Below, piece by piece: positions 11,268-23,398 of a stretch of 64,000 nt of DNA. The number at the start of each line of letters is the position of its first letter. The stretch's first letter is position 1. This DNA comes from Symsagittifera roscoffensis. Lineage: Eukaryota; Xenacoelomorpha; Acoela; Convolutidae. The translations under genes and the position numbers were made by a program. Location: the NCBI RefSeq assembly GCF_963678635.1, contig NC_087062.1, positions 18,151,789 to 18,215,788 of the forward strand. Reading direction: 5' to 3'. Under the pieces are notes generated by a model. It was not told where the DNA came from. It searched no databases and worked only from the letters and a program-made list of their open reading frames with translations.

Positions 11268-13501
11268 TTAATTTTCATATATATGTGAAGTAAAAGGTTG
11301 TTCAATTATGATAGGTTCATAGTCGTTTTTGACTGTTATCATATTTACCGAGATGGTATTATCTGTATCACTTTCTGTATCTGACGATTCACAATTTATA
11401 TGATTTAGTTGTAGTTCGTTACTTCCTGTGTCATCAATACCTGGGGGGTCTGAAGTTGTTTCTTCATTTGTCTGCACTTGATTAATGTGTCTTTGATGTT
11501 GTGGTGTGCTAATTCTGTATCGATGTTTAGAATCAGGGTAACGGTTATTATTCCTGTGTGGTGACTGGGAATAATTTCTGTATCGATTATTGTAACTTGA
11601 GTTTCGATTTTGTGAATTATTTTGTGATCTGTTTTGATAATTATCGTTTGATCTGTGATAGTTTGATCTATTATATGAATTATTTCTTGATCGATTGTTC
11701 GGGTAATTCTGATTTCGATTGTTTGAATAATTTCTATTTCTATTATGTGAATAGTTTCTATTTCTGTTGTATGATGAGTTTCGTGATTGATTATTGGAAT
11801 ACTCTCTATTCCTTGGGTTTGATTGGGAACTGGATCCAGAAACAAATTGTGTTGTATTGGAATTTGATCGTGAATAGTTATTTTGGTTATTTTGGCTATT
11901 CGATCGATTATATCTGTTTTTTGAGAAATTTCGTGTATTTCCTCGTTCGCGTGATCTACCTCTATAACCTGAGTTATATGGTGATTGATTCCTTTTGTAA
12001 TTTGGGTTGTTCGGAAGTGGTTTTCCTGAACTGTTACTAATTCGGAAATACTGTGTCCGTTTCGTCGGCAATAATTACACCATTTATTGAAAGATGGTTT
12101 GCCTTTAAAGTTTGGATGTTTTTCGTTTATATTTAGTAGTTCAGTGATTTTTTCAATCAGTTCCGTGTCTGATTCTTGTATGTTATTAATATGTGTAGTG
12201 TTTGTTTCAATTCGATTAACATATTGTAGTTTTAGATTTTCTGTTTCTTCGAGTTTCATTGTGTTTCTGCTTGTTCTAGTTTATCTACTAATTTTCGAAA
12301 ATCTAAGTCTGTTTCTCGAATTGAGGAAGGATGAGATGCTCTCTTTTTTATAGCTATTTTCCTTAATTGAGTTGTTAAGGTCATCATTCAAATTTCTGTC
12401 ATTTTTGTGTTTTTATAGTCATGTGTATTAAGTAAATATGCTTTTCGAACTAGTGTTTCGATTCGTACTGCTAATTGTTTAAATGTTTCGTTTGGTAATC
12501 TGCGTATTTCGTTGCATAAAACTCTTTGATGCTGTTTGTTTCTTTCAGAGTCAAACATTTTTGAAAATTCTTGTGTGAATCTTTTCCAGTCTGATTTTAT
12601 TTCTATGGGTAATACTGAAAACCATTTTTGAGCAGCGCCATCTAGGGTTGTTTGTATTAGTGCTGTGCGTCTATGTATCCAATTTTGATGTAGTGGCGTA
12701 TTAATTGGTTCGGGTCCTATATTTAAAATTAAATTTGCTGTTACTGCATTTAGATAATCTTCTACAGAATATTCAGGGTCTGTGCCTGTGAGTACCATCA
12801 GTGGTTTATTGGATGTTATTGATGATCCACCCATGAGGTATGGATTCATTGTCATCTGTAGTGATTCTGCGGCATTTGGCATTTGTGAAAAATTTGAAAG
12901 TTGATTTTTTGTTATTTCGTGTTGCTGAAGGTAATATGGAAGCGGTTTTTCATTTTGCATTTGAGTTGGTTGATAAGAATGCATTAACATTGGTTTTTGT
13001 GGTTGTATTGGTTGAAAAGACTGTGTATTAAATGGGTTTTGTATATGCATTTGTTGTGGGTTTTGTATATCTGTTGGGTTTTGTGAGTAAATTTTCATAT
13101 TTTGAGATGGCTGACATTGTCGCTGTCTCTGTGTGCGGTATTCTTTAGTATATGGTGCAAAAATATCTGATTGGTGATAATCATCCTCCTCAGATGATAA
13201 ATAGTTTGTATTATATAGTGTATGTTGTTTTATTTTTATTTTGTTGAAAGAATGGGTAATTTTCACTATAATCCTGTGTAGGTTGTGCATTTTCCGGAAA
13301 GTTTACTGAATTGGTCGATGTTTTTGGGAGATTCCAATAATGGGAACATACGTGGTTCAAATTTTGTGTATTTTTTCGGGGAGGTTGGTTTGTTCTTGGT
13401 TTGTGAGCATAATTATAATTGTGTTCTGCAAAAGTATTTCTTGTGAACGGTTTTTGTGTTTTTGACGGTATTGTCATTGGTCTATACGTTCGATACTCCA
13501 T
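11268..13501 (-). pseudogene. gag: gag unit 1: capsid and nucleocapsid, two frameshifts
   Basis: The start codon at 13499-13501 lies 3 bp after the ORF2 stop. The N-terminal frame (13211-13501) shifts in an A-rich run near 13215-13260 into the 300-codon frame 12388-13290. That frame has a Gln/Met/Pro-rich part and then a Ty3/gypsy capsid domain (TGTDPEYSVEDYL, LDGAAQKWFSVLP, FKQLAVRIETLV). The next frame (12259 leftwards) has a zinc knuckle start, WCNYCRRNGHSIS, but the last ligand is lost because the frame shifts again within the knuckle. The tail in the third frame (11268-12071) is a long Asn/Arg/Ser-rich basic region ending in an acidic segment and TAA 11268-11270. It would form virus-like particles and bind RNA. 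Confidence 0.85.
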
Positions 13502-13504
13502 ATG

Positions 13505-14418
13505 TTAATATTTTGGAGCAACCGAAGGCTTAACGGTTGATTGTAAGGTTACCTGGGTTAGTGATGTATTTGTATTTCTTGGTGTTGTCAGATTGGGGTG
13601 TATTGGTGAAATATTTTGTTGTGTAGTTGTTCTTGTTGTTTGGACGATTTCTTCGTTTATGAAGTGTGATGGTGTTTGAATATCTTGTTGTGTAAGATTT
13701 CTGGTTCCATTGAGGTTTTCATTATGTATGACCGTCGAATTTAAACTGTTATTTCGTGTATCAGGAAAAAATGTATTATAATTTAATGGTGTTGCATCAA
13801 TGGTTAATGGTACTACTTTTACATAATCTCTGTGAAAAGATATTGTACTTATTGCTTGACTTGAGATAGCTTGTGGGATATTTAGAAATGCATGATGAGA
13901 CCAGTGAGGGTCCCAAACGTAATCTGATTGTTCTGAAAGAACAGTGTCGTCGTTGGTATTTTGAGGTCTAAAATTTTTTCTGGCTTGTGAAATTAAATCT
14001 AAATTGTGGGTGAAATAATCTATTATAAACCATGCTAAAGTCTTTTGTGAATCATGTTTAGTGTTTTGTGAAACATCTTCTTTTGTGACATTTTCGCGAA
14101 CGATATGCAAAAATGTTGAAAATACTGTGATTTCAAATCGTACTCTTGTATGTTTGGATGTTTCAGTTGGTGATATACTTTGAACTTCTGTTTTTTCTAA
14201 TATAGATATATAACTATATATTATTGCAAAAACTTCGTTACTGAACATGGAGTTTGCTCTTTGTGAATTATGATTTTGTATGCTTTTGATATATTCTATG
14301 AATGCATTTGAAAATTCTAATTCAATATCGTCTGTTTGAATTACATATTTACGATGGGCTGTATTTGGTGTGCTGAATTCTATGGTGTAGATTCCATATT
14401 GGTGTGTTAGATTAAAAT
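13505..14418 (-). pseudogene. ORF2 (unit 1): 5'-truncated by the duplication joint
   Basis: This is the copy of the complete 333-codon ORF2 at 23399-24400, lacking its first about 30 codons because the joint at 14418 cuts it off. The first ATG left is at 14246-14248, giving 247 codons, but the frame is open to the joint. It carries changes not in the other copy (near 14092-14142), among them aa/tt at about 14137 and c/a at about 14089. Confidence 0.7.
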
Positions 14419-14462
14419 ATTAGAAAATATTAGAAAAAAGATGTGTTGAAATGTTGAAATTT

Positions 14463-15708
14463 TTAGAATATACATGTGTATGATAATCCTGAGTATGGGT
14501 TATAAAATGTGATGTAACCAATTGTGTTTTTGGTATATCTATCGTATTTATATATTACTTCAGTTGTTATAAATGGTGGTGGTAGCGATTGAGCTGTTAT
14601 ATTTGGTGGATTTAATGGGTAGGGATGTTGAGCAATATTATTAAGTTTGATCGTGATTTCGAATTTCAATTGGAGACTATTTTGTTGAAATATTTGAATA
14701 TTGTGGTCACGAATATCTTCGTGGATATCTTGTCTATATTGTAGTCCATTGAGTGCCCAACTGTGGAGTCGATTACTTTCTTGATGTTGTCCAAATAATG
14801 GTGGGGGGGCTACGAATGTGTTCCAATCTAATCTTTAGGGGATATTTGTTGATGATTGTTCGCGATATCTAGCGTCGAGGTTATTTGGTAAATTTAAAGC
14901 GAAAAGCGTCGGTGAAGTTTGACTTAATGATGGTGTTGATGGTAGTGATAATGTTTCTGGTAGTGATGATAGTGTTTTATCCGTAGAAATATCTATTGGG
15001 TCGTTTACTAAGTTTGGTTCACCTTGTGTATACAAGTGTGTTGTCCAATATGGTAGTCGTGTTGTGGGATTGGGGGGGAATAAAGGGATTTTCACGTATT
15101 TGTTCAGATGTTGGTGTTGAACCTAAGTATACTGATGGTATACTTGAGGTGCTACGTTGTGAAAGGAGTGGGGGAGTTTCTGGTAATGTACTATTTGGGT
15201 TTTCTGAAGTAGTTGGTGTTGGTGATTGGGTCATATCAAAATGAACTCTAGGGGTTTGAAAACTTCTGTTTCGTCGTGGATGTATAATTTGTCTATTTAT
15301 TTCAACTGTATTTTGGTTTTGACTAATGTTTCTTATTCTGCTTAATGCTTGTGGTAATGTGGGGTACAAGTTATATGTTGGTTCACTTAGGGGTGCGTGT
15401 CGCTGAACTGGTTCTAATGGTTCGGATAAGCGAGCGTGTCGTTCTTCAAAAAGGTATGGATTATCTTGGAAAGAAATTCATGTGGATGTTTGCGGGCTTT
15501 GGGTAGTTGTAGGTATTCTTGGGTTTTCTTGGGATGATGTCGGTGAAGACTGATTTTGTGATTGTTGGTCAGCAATTTTTGAAAGTGTTCTGATTGATTT
15601 TTTCTAGTGGGAAGATTTATGTTTATTGTAGTATTCTTCAATGAAAAGAATTAAAAGGATTGTTGCTAAGGCGAATGTGATTATTGCCTTTTTTACACAT
15701 TTGCACAT
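14463..15708 (-). pseudogene. ORF-X (unit 2 copy)
   Basis: Same structure and same three stops as the copy at 4570-5815, with ATG at 15706-15708 and the stops shifted by 9893. The one coding difference I noticed is an A/G change near 14917 (gaaatttga versus gaagtttga). Because unit 1 follows instead of env, this copy has no env gene behind it: the env signal-peptide codons run straight into the interior of the truncated ORF2 and stop after four further codons. Confidence 0.5.
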
Positions 15709-16528
15709 TGTCAGTATTAGGGATGATAAAAATATGATGAAAATTACAAATAGTAAAAAAATATCTGTTCTAATAAAAAACGTTCATATCATTTAAATAT
15801 GATCAATGATTTGGGAAAATTGGAGATATATTTCAAATAGGGAGTAGAAAATTTAAAAAAAAGTTGCAAAAAATTATTAAAATGATTATAAAAGCTTCAA
15901 AAGTATCAAATAGAAATATGAACAAAAGTTTGAATAGTAGTTTTTAAAGGTATTGACTGATCGAGAGAAGAGCATTTAAGAAATGATTTCTTTGTCGAAT
16001 ATTTTTTGTTGTTTGAGGCGAGATTCAAGTGTGGTCGAGTTATTTATTGATTTTTTGACATGTTGGTTGAGTTTTGTGAAAAGTTGTTGGGGGCTTATTT
16101 TATGGTGTTTGGGAGGTCTTCTTTGCTTTATTTTTATTTGTCGAGTGATCTGGGGTGTTTTTGAGATATTTTTACTTTAGGCCAAATGAATATGGTTCTT
16201 TTTTACTTTAGGCTAATTTATTATTTTTGGTTGGAGGGTTTTTGAGGTCTGAGTTGGGAAAATATTGTTGATCTTTGCGTTATTGGATAGGGGAGGGTTG
16301 TAATATTATGGTGGTATATATTTTAGTTGTCAAGTTTTAGCGAGTTGCTTATTTTTGACCTGGAGGTTGTAAAGTTATAGTTATAGATATGGCTGGAGTT
16401 TAATATCTTTCGGCTAATAGGTTGGTGTTAGAGACATAGAAGGTGACGGATTTAAGTGAATCCTATTGGCTGAATCTGAACTAGAATTGTTGCGTGTTTG
16501 TCAGCATATTATTTTGAAAAATGAAAGT
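15709..16528. other. Spacer between pol and ORF-X (unit 2)
   Basis: Copy of 5816-6676 with no difference that I saw apart from the T-run next to the pol end (eight T in unit 1, nine in unit 2). Confidence 0.4.
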
Positions 16529-17212
16529 TCAAAATGACCCAGAGGTGCAAAGATTATTAATTTTTAAAATTAAAGTTTTTTTTTGAAATTCAACTTTCTT
16601 TAATATTTTAGATTGTGGGATGAATGTTTTGTAGTTGTTACGTGGTTGATTTCTAAGTCGCAATGATTCTCTATGTTCTAATTTTTCTACTTGTTCTTGT
16701 GGTAGAATTTTTTCTATCATTTTCCTATTTTTTCTTTCTTTTTGAGGTATTTTTGGGTCTGGCGTTTTTGTATTGTTTTGAGTTATGGTTTGTTTTTGAT
16801 TTTGTTTTTCATGATGAACGTTGTGTTGTTCATCTATTTCTTTTTCTGTATGTGAATGATTTTGAATAACTTTCATACCTGTGAAGGAATATAATTGAGT
16901 TAATTCGCGTAGCGCGTATTCTTTTGGGTAGTAGGATAATAGATTGTTACGATGTTGAACAATTTCCTTTTTATTTGAATCTGTGAGTTTATACGTTACG
17001 TCAGTGGGTTTGGCAATTATTTGGTATGGTCCTTTTCGAAGGGGTTGTAATTTTTTAGAGATTCCTTTTTGTGTATTAAAGTTAGGTATTAAGACAAATG
17101 TTCCAATTTTTAAATCTGTGGCTGGTGTAAAACGTGAATTAATTTGGTCGTTAATATTTTGCCTTTGTAACAATTTTTTTGTTACTTTTTGGTAAATTTC
17201 ATTGTGTTTTTT
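16529..17212 (-). pseudogene. pol: pol unit 2: integrase C-terminal GPY/F-type domain
   Basis: Same domain as 6677-7318. An extra T in the T-run near 16577 changes the last reading frame, so this copy ends with 14 different residues instead of two lysines and a stop. It is the only length difference between the two units that I detected. Confidence 0.8.
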
Positions 17213-18214
17213 TATCTCTATTTAAAATCCATTCGGTGTGTGTGCCGGAGGCTAATTTAATAATTTGTGAGTGATGAAAATGATCTTCATCATGTGTGTG
17301 TAAAGGTACGTTATAACAAATTGAGTCTTTATTTGGTTTGCAATAACCTTGTATATTTTTATGGGCATTTGCTGTAAACATAATTGGTTTGCGTGGCTTT
17401 TGATTAAAAACCATTTCGTATGGTGACATTCCTAAATTTGTCGTGGTTTGTGAATTGTATGCTAAGGGAAATAATTTTACATCTGCTGACCATTCTGTGT
17501 ATTTTGTATCATTTCCATTTATGATACATCGGAGATATTCTTGTAGTGAACGGTTCATACCTTCGACTAAACCGTTTGTCCAAGGTGCATAAGATGTACG
17601 TGGTTTATGTTTGATGTTATATAAGTGGCATAGTGTGATGATTTCATTATTTATGAATTCTGTACCGTTGTCTGTAACTAAGATTTCGGGTAATCCAAAT
17701 TTAGCTATCCAATGTTCATAAAGCGTCGTGTAGGCATAATAAGCATTACAATGTGGTACTGGGTTCAGTGCTACATAATGTGTAAGTGCGTCAACAATGA
17801 CCATAATGTAGGAGTTTCCTTCAGAGGATGGTGAAATTGGTCCTTTTGTATCGAATGAAATGCGATGATTAAAATATAAACTTTGTCCTTTAAAATCTTG
17901 TTTTTGTGCTATTTGTTTTTGATTAGAATAAGCTTTGTTTAATTGACATATTATACAATCATTGCATAATACTTTTATCCAAATTGGTGCATTTGGGAAA
18001 TAAAAATTTTGTTTAAAGTTTGAGTATGTTTTCTCTGATCCGGAGTGTCCTTTAGTATTTTGTGTATGTGAGATGTTAAAAGCTATTAATATCATACTTA
18101 AAGGAAGGCAAGGAACTTTTGAATCATTTAAATTATATTCTAAAAGATCTGTATTTTCATTAATTGTTGTGTTATTAAATTTTCGGAAATATCGGAGAAG
18201 TGTTTTATTTCCTA
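17199..18214 (-). pseudogene. pol: pol unit 2: integrase zinc-binding and catalytic core
   Basis: Identical in translation to 7305-8320: HHCC region, Asp82, Asp142 and Glu178 all present, same frame breaks on both sides. Confidence 0.9.
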
Positions 18215-18611
18215 ATTACTGGGTCGAGATTTTGATATTGTTTTAAAAGTTCAAGTGTAATTTTATCTGTTGGGGGGAGAAAAATATTGTCAATTTCTAG
18301 TTTTGATAGGTGAATTGTGTCAAGTGGGTCATGGAGGTCAAAAACTTGATTTATTGTGTATTTTGAATCATTTGTTTGCGGTCCTGATAAATTTATTTTA
18401 TCGGTTAAATTTTGTTTTTCAATTAATGGAGCAAGGTCTTTTTTGTGCAAATGTTGTTTTATTCTTTTTTGTTGAGTGTTATTTTTTTATCCATTGTGAG
18501 TATGGAATTGGTTTGAAAGTTGATGTTCCTAGTAAATCAACTTCGTAGTGATTATTTTGGCAAGTGGGAAGTTTTGTAGATTATTTATCTGTGATTGATC
18601 AATGTCAATTT
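18205..18611 (-). pseudogene. pol: pol unit 2: linker between RNase H and integrase
   Basis: Copy of 8311-8717. One substitution is visible just right of the ORF (gtgttgtag in unit 1, gttttgtag near 18573). Confidence 0.6.
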
Positions 18612-19226
18612 TTAACTGCATATTTGCATTCTATGTAAGTTTGAAAATTTCATTAGAATTAGTTGAAATCTATAAATTTTATGATTTGGATTTGATTTTT
18701 GTGCAAAGAAAAAAATATTTGGTTTGTGATCTGTGAATAGAACTGTTGGGTGTTTTGATCCAAGTATCAGAAATTCATTTTCTGTAAGTGTATAAATTAT
18801 AGCTGTACATTCTCTCATTAGAGTTGAGAGTCGTAGCTCTGCTTGAGTGAATAATCGTGAATTTGCTGATATAAGGTTCATTTTATTTGTTCCACTATGT
18901 GATTGTAGCAATGCTGCGCCGATGCCAAAATTTGAAGCATCGCACATTGCATAGAATGGTTGATTTGGATCTGGAATTGTGTTTGAAATTTGTTCAGTTA
19001 AAAGTTTTTTAATTTCTTCAAATCGTGTTTGATGTTTAGTGGTCCATTCAAAATTATTTTGTTGTCTGAGGATATTATGGAAGGGTTTTAAGTATAATTG
19101 CATTTTATAAACGCATTTGTTTAAGAAATTTAACATTCCAAGGAATTCTTGGATTTTCTTTTTGTTTGTTGGTGGCTGAAGATTTTGAATAGCATCAATG
19201 CGTGATTTTAATGGGGTGATAGTGTT
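18612..19226 (-). pseudogene. pol: pol unit 2: RNase H domain
   Basis: Copy of 8718-9332 with the same Asp, Glu and Asp landmarks and the same premature end. Confidence 0.85.
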
Positions 19227-20705
19227 TCATTCAATTCTATGTCCTAAAAATTTAACTCGTGTTAGAAAAAAGTGTGATTTATCGGGAGCTGCCTTCAGAT
19301 TTTCGTTCTGAAGTATTTTATGACACTGTTCTAAAACTGTAAACATTTCTTCTTTGGTTTGTGGTTGCATAAAAACATCATCTAAGTATGTGATTGCATT
19401 TTTCTTGAGTATTAGTGGTCTAAAAATTTTACTCATAAAAGCTGAAAAAGCTGCTGGTCCTATGGATATTCCATAGAATAAGCGATTCAATTCATATTGT
19501 TGATTTCCAATAACAAATTGTGTTAAACGTCGTGATTTTTCATCTAGTGGCATTTGGTTATATGCACTATTCATATCTGCGGTTGTGAAGTATTTACCAT
19601 TTATCTTTGTCAAGATAACTTGTATTGATTCAATAGGCCAATTGCATTTTGATTCGTCAATTAGTGAATTGAGATATCTAGCGTCTAAAACTATTTTTAG
19701 TGATTCACTTTTTGCTAGAATGATAACAGGGTTAATGAAGGTGTTTCCTTTTGGTTGTTCTTCTTTATTTGCTGGTGAGATAATTTCGTATTGTTCTAAA
19801 ATGTCAAGTATTCTGTTTACTTTGTCATGTAAGTGAATTGGTACTTTACTTGCTCTTTGTTTTTTGAAAACTGCGTCAGGTTTTAATGGAAGGTGTAGTG
19901 ATGAACTAATTTTTCCAACGTCAAATTTTGATGTTGCGTAGACTGTTGAATATTTTAACAGTTGTTTTGCTAATTTATCAAATTCGGTTTGTGTAATTTG
20001 TGAATGTTCAAAATTAAACATTGTTAAAAATTTTTGTAGTTCTTTTGTGTAATTTGTTATATTGAATGTTGGTTTAAAATATGGTGTTTTTGTGAAGTAA
20101 TCTGTGTTTCTTTTTTCATTACTTATTATATTTTTTATGGATAATTCTTCGTCAAGAATTGTGGATTGGCAAATATCTAATAATTGGAGTATATTATTAA
20201 CGCGGTAGGCTACTTCATTTTTAGGTGAAATTGTAGCATTTGTTTCACAATATCCTAAAAGTCCTAAGGGTAATGTTACTTGATATGGTGTATTGTTATA
20301 CACGTGTAATGCAATGATGTCGGAATTCGTGTTTTTCGAATGTTTTATGAATGAGATCGTAATTTTGAAAAATTTGTGAATAGGTTTAAATTCAAAGTCT
20401 GACATAAAAAGTTGTTGTTTATTTTGACTTTTGTTATACTGGTTAACTTGTTTTATTGAAAAATTATAAATATTTCCTGATAGTGGTTTCAGGTGTTTCC
20501 GTTGTTGATTGTAAATTGGGTAAAATTTTGAGAAGGATGGTGGTTGTTTGTTTAATCTTTGGAAGAATGTTAAGGCTGTATTTTTTGTTTTTGTGTACTT
20601 ATCTTCGATTTGTATTTTACTATTTAGGATGTTGATTGTTGGTATATATTTAGATATAAATGGTATGCCAATGATATTGTGCTTAATATCAGTAATATGA
20701 AATAT
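19227..20705 (-). pseudogene. pol: pol unit 2: reverse transcriptase
   Basis: Copy of 9333-10811 with the YLDD box and all motifs unchanged, bounded by the same TGA and TAA codons. Confidence 0.92.
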
Positions 20706-21161
20706 TTATTTAAACGGTTTGTTTAAAATTTTGTTTTGTTCCATTGTTCTCGTGGGGAGAAGAAATAATTGGATTTTTCCATAATTTACTAATGTTGATC
20801 CTTCTGCTGTTGCTAATTTACTAGAGGTTTCAAGAGGTGTTAATTTTGGATGTAATGTTTTGATTTTATTCCATGTGGGAATATTAATTATATTTGATTC
20901 TGCTCCTGAATCAATTAAAAATCCAATTTCAAGATCTGGTGGTTGAAATTCTTTGTTTCTTGGGCTTTCTAAGAGAAATGGAATTGTCCAAATTTTTTCT
21001 GTGGGTTGTTCTTTTTGTATATTTTGATAAATATGTTTTATGTTTGGGCATTGTGTTTCGTCTTTTTTATCGGGTTTAATTCCCGTGTTAATTCCGTTTA
21101 CTTCTTGTGTAGTTTGTGTCTTATCAATGGGTTCAATATAGTAATTGTGAAGGAGTTCCAA
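20706..21161 (-). pseudogene. pol: pol unit 2: retropepsin-type aspartic protease
   Basis: Copy of 10812-11267 with the DSGA active site. It is preceded in frame by the single TAA at 21162-21164 that separates gag from pol. Confidence 0.85.
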
Positions 21162-23395
21162 TTAATTTTCATATATATGTGAAGTAAAAGGTTGTTCAAT
21201 TATGATAGGTTCATAGTCGTTTTTGACTGTTATCATATTTACCGAGATGGTATTATCTGTATCACTTTCTGTATCTGACGATTCACAATTTATATGATTT
21301 AGTTGTAGTTCGTTACTTCCTGTGTCATCAATACCTGGGGGGTCTGAAGTTGTTTCTTCATTTGTCTGCACTTGATTAATGTGTCTTTGATGTTGTGGTG
21401 TGCTAATTCTGTATCGATGTTTAGAATCAGGGTAACGGTTATTATTCCTGTGTGGTGACTGGGAATAATTTCTGTATCGATTATTGTAACTTGAGTTTCG
21501 ATTTTGTGAATTATTTTGTGATCTGTTTTGATAATTATCGTTTGATCTGTGATAGTTTGATCTATTATATGAATTATTTCTTGATCGATTGTTCGGGTAA
21601 TTCTGATTTCGATTGTTTGAATAATTTCTATTTCTATTATGTGAATAGTTTCTATTTCTGTTGTATGATGAGTTTCGTGATTGATTATTGGAATACTCTC
21701 TATTCCTTGGGTTTGATTGGGAACTGGATCCAGAAACAAATTGTGTTGTATTGGAATTTGATCGTGAATAGTTATTTTGGTTATTTTGGCTATTCGATCG
21801 ATTATATCTGTTTTTTGAGAAATTTCGTGTATTTCCTCGTTCGCGTGATCTACCTCTATAACCTGAGTTATATGGTGATTGATTCCTTTTGTAATTTGGG
21901 TTGTTCGGAAGTGGTTTTCCTGAACTGTTACTAATTCGGAAATACTGTGTCCGTTTCGTCGGCAATAATTACACCATTTATTGAAAGATGGTTTGCCTTT
22001 AAAGTTTGGATGTTTTTCGTTTATATTTAGTAGTTCAGTGATTTTTTCAATCAGTTCCGTGTCTGATTCTTGTATGTTATTAATATGTGTAGTGTTTGTT
22101 TCAATTCGATTAACATATTGTAGTTTTAGATTTTCTGTTTCTTCGAGTTTCATTGTGTTTCTGCTTGTTCTAGTTTATCTACTAATTTTCGAAAATCTAA
22201 GTCTGTTTCTCGAATTGAGGAAGGATGAGATGCTCTCTTTTTTATAGCTATTTTCCTTAATTGAGTTGTTAAGGTCATCATTCAAATTTCTGTCATTTTT
22301 GTGTTTTTATAGTCATGTGTATTAAGTAAATATGCTTTTCGAACTAGTGTTTCGATTCGTACTGCTAATTGTTTAAATGTTTCGTTTGGTAATCTGCGTA
22401 TTTCGTTGCATAAAACTCTTTGATGCTGTTTGTTTCTTTCAGAGTCAAACATTTTTGAAAATTCTTGTGTGAATCTTTTCCAGTCTGATTTTATTTCTAT
22501 GGGTAATACTGAAAACCATTTTTGAGCAGCGCCATCTAGGGTTGTTTGTATTAGTGCTGTGCGTCTATGTATCCAATTTTGATGTAGTGGCGTATTAATT
22601 GGTTCGGGTCCTATATTTAAAATTAAATTTGCTGTTACTGCATTTAGATAATCTTCTACAGAATATTCAGGGTCTGTGCCTGTGAGTACCATCAGTGGTT
22701 TATTGGATGTTATTGATGATCCACCCATGAGGTATGGATTCATTGTCATCTGTAGTGATTCTGCGGCATTTGGCATTTGTGAAAAATTTGAAAGTTGATT
22801 TTTTGTTATTTCGTGTTGCTGAAGGTAATATGGAAGCGGTTTTTCATTTTGCATTTGAGTTGGTTGATAAGAATGCATTAACATTGGTTTTTGTGGTTGT
22901 ATTGGTTGAAAAGACTGTGTATTAAATGGGTTTTGTATATGCATTTGTTGTGGGTTTTGTATATCTGTTGGGTTTTGTGAGTAAATTTTCATATTTTGAG
23001 ATGGCTGACATTGTCGCTGTCTCTGTGTGCGGTATTCTTTAGTATATGGTGCAAAAATATCTGATTGGTGATAATCATCCTCCTCAGATGATAAATAGTT
23101 TGTATTATATAGTGTATGTTGTTTTATTTTTATTTTGTTGAAAGAATGGGTAATTTTCACTATAATCCTGTGTAGGTTGTGCATTTTCCGGAAAGTTTAC
23201 TGAATTGGTCGATGTTTTTGGGAGATTCCAATAATGGGAACATACGTGGTTCAAATTTTGTGTATTTTTTCGGGGAGGTTGGTTTGTTCTTGGTTTGTGA
23301 GCATAATTATAATTGTGTTCTGCAAAAGTATTTCTTGTGAACGGTTTTTGTGTTTTTGACGGTATTGTCATTGGTCTATACGTTCGATACTCCAT
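21162..23395 (-). pseudogene. gag: gag unit 2: capsid and nucleocapsid, two frameshifts
   Basis: Copy of 11268-13501. It begins 3 bp after the ORF2 stop (23399). This is the copy that sits in the complete 5' context (ORF1, ORF2, gag), so it is the better reference for the element's layout. The capsid domain (22282-23184), the broken zinc knuckle (near 21965-22000) and the Asn/Arg/Ser-rich tail (21162-21965) are the same. Confidence 0.85.
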
Positions 23396-23398
23396 ATG

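Larger units (their letters stand above)
4531..14418. repeat. Tandem duplication of element A, unit 1 (9,888 bp)
   Basis: This unit matches 14424-24312 base for base apart from about seven substitutions and one T-run length change that I can find by eye. The offset is 9893 up to about 6684 and 9894 after it. It runs from the signal-peptide codons of env to the 5' part of ORF2. Both copies are in direct orientation and carry the same stops and frameshifts. Confidence 0.95.

Noticed and set aside
11558-12040. A 160-codon plus-strand ORF opposite the gag tail (and its copy at 21452-21934)
   Set aside because: It is the complement of the Asn/Arg/Ser-rich gag tail and has the Phe/Tyr/Cys-rich composition expected from the T/G-rich strand.
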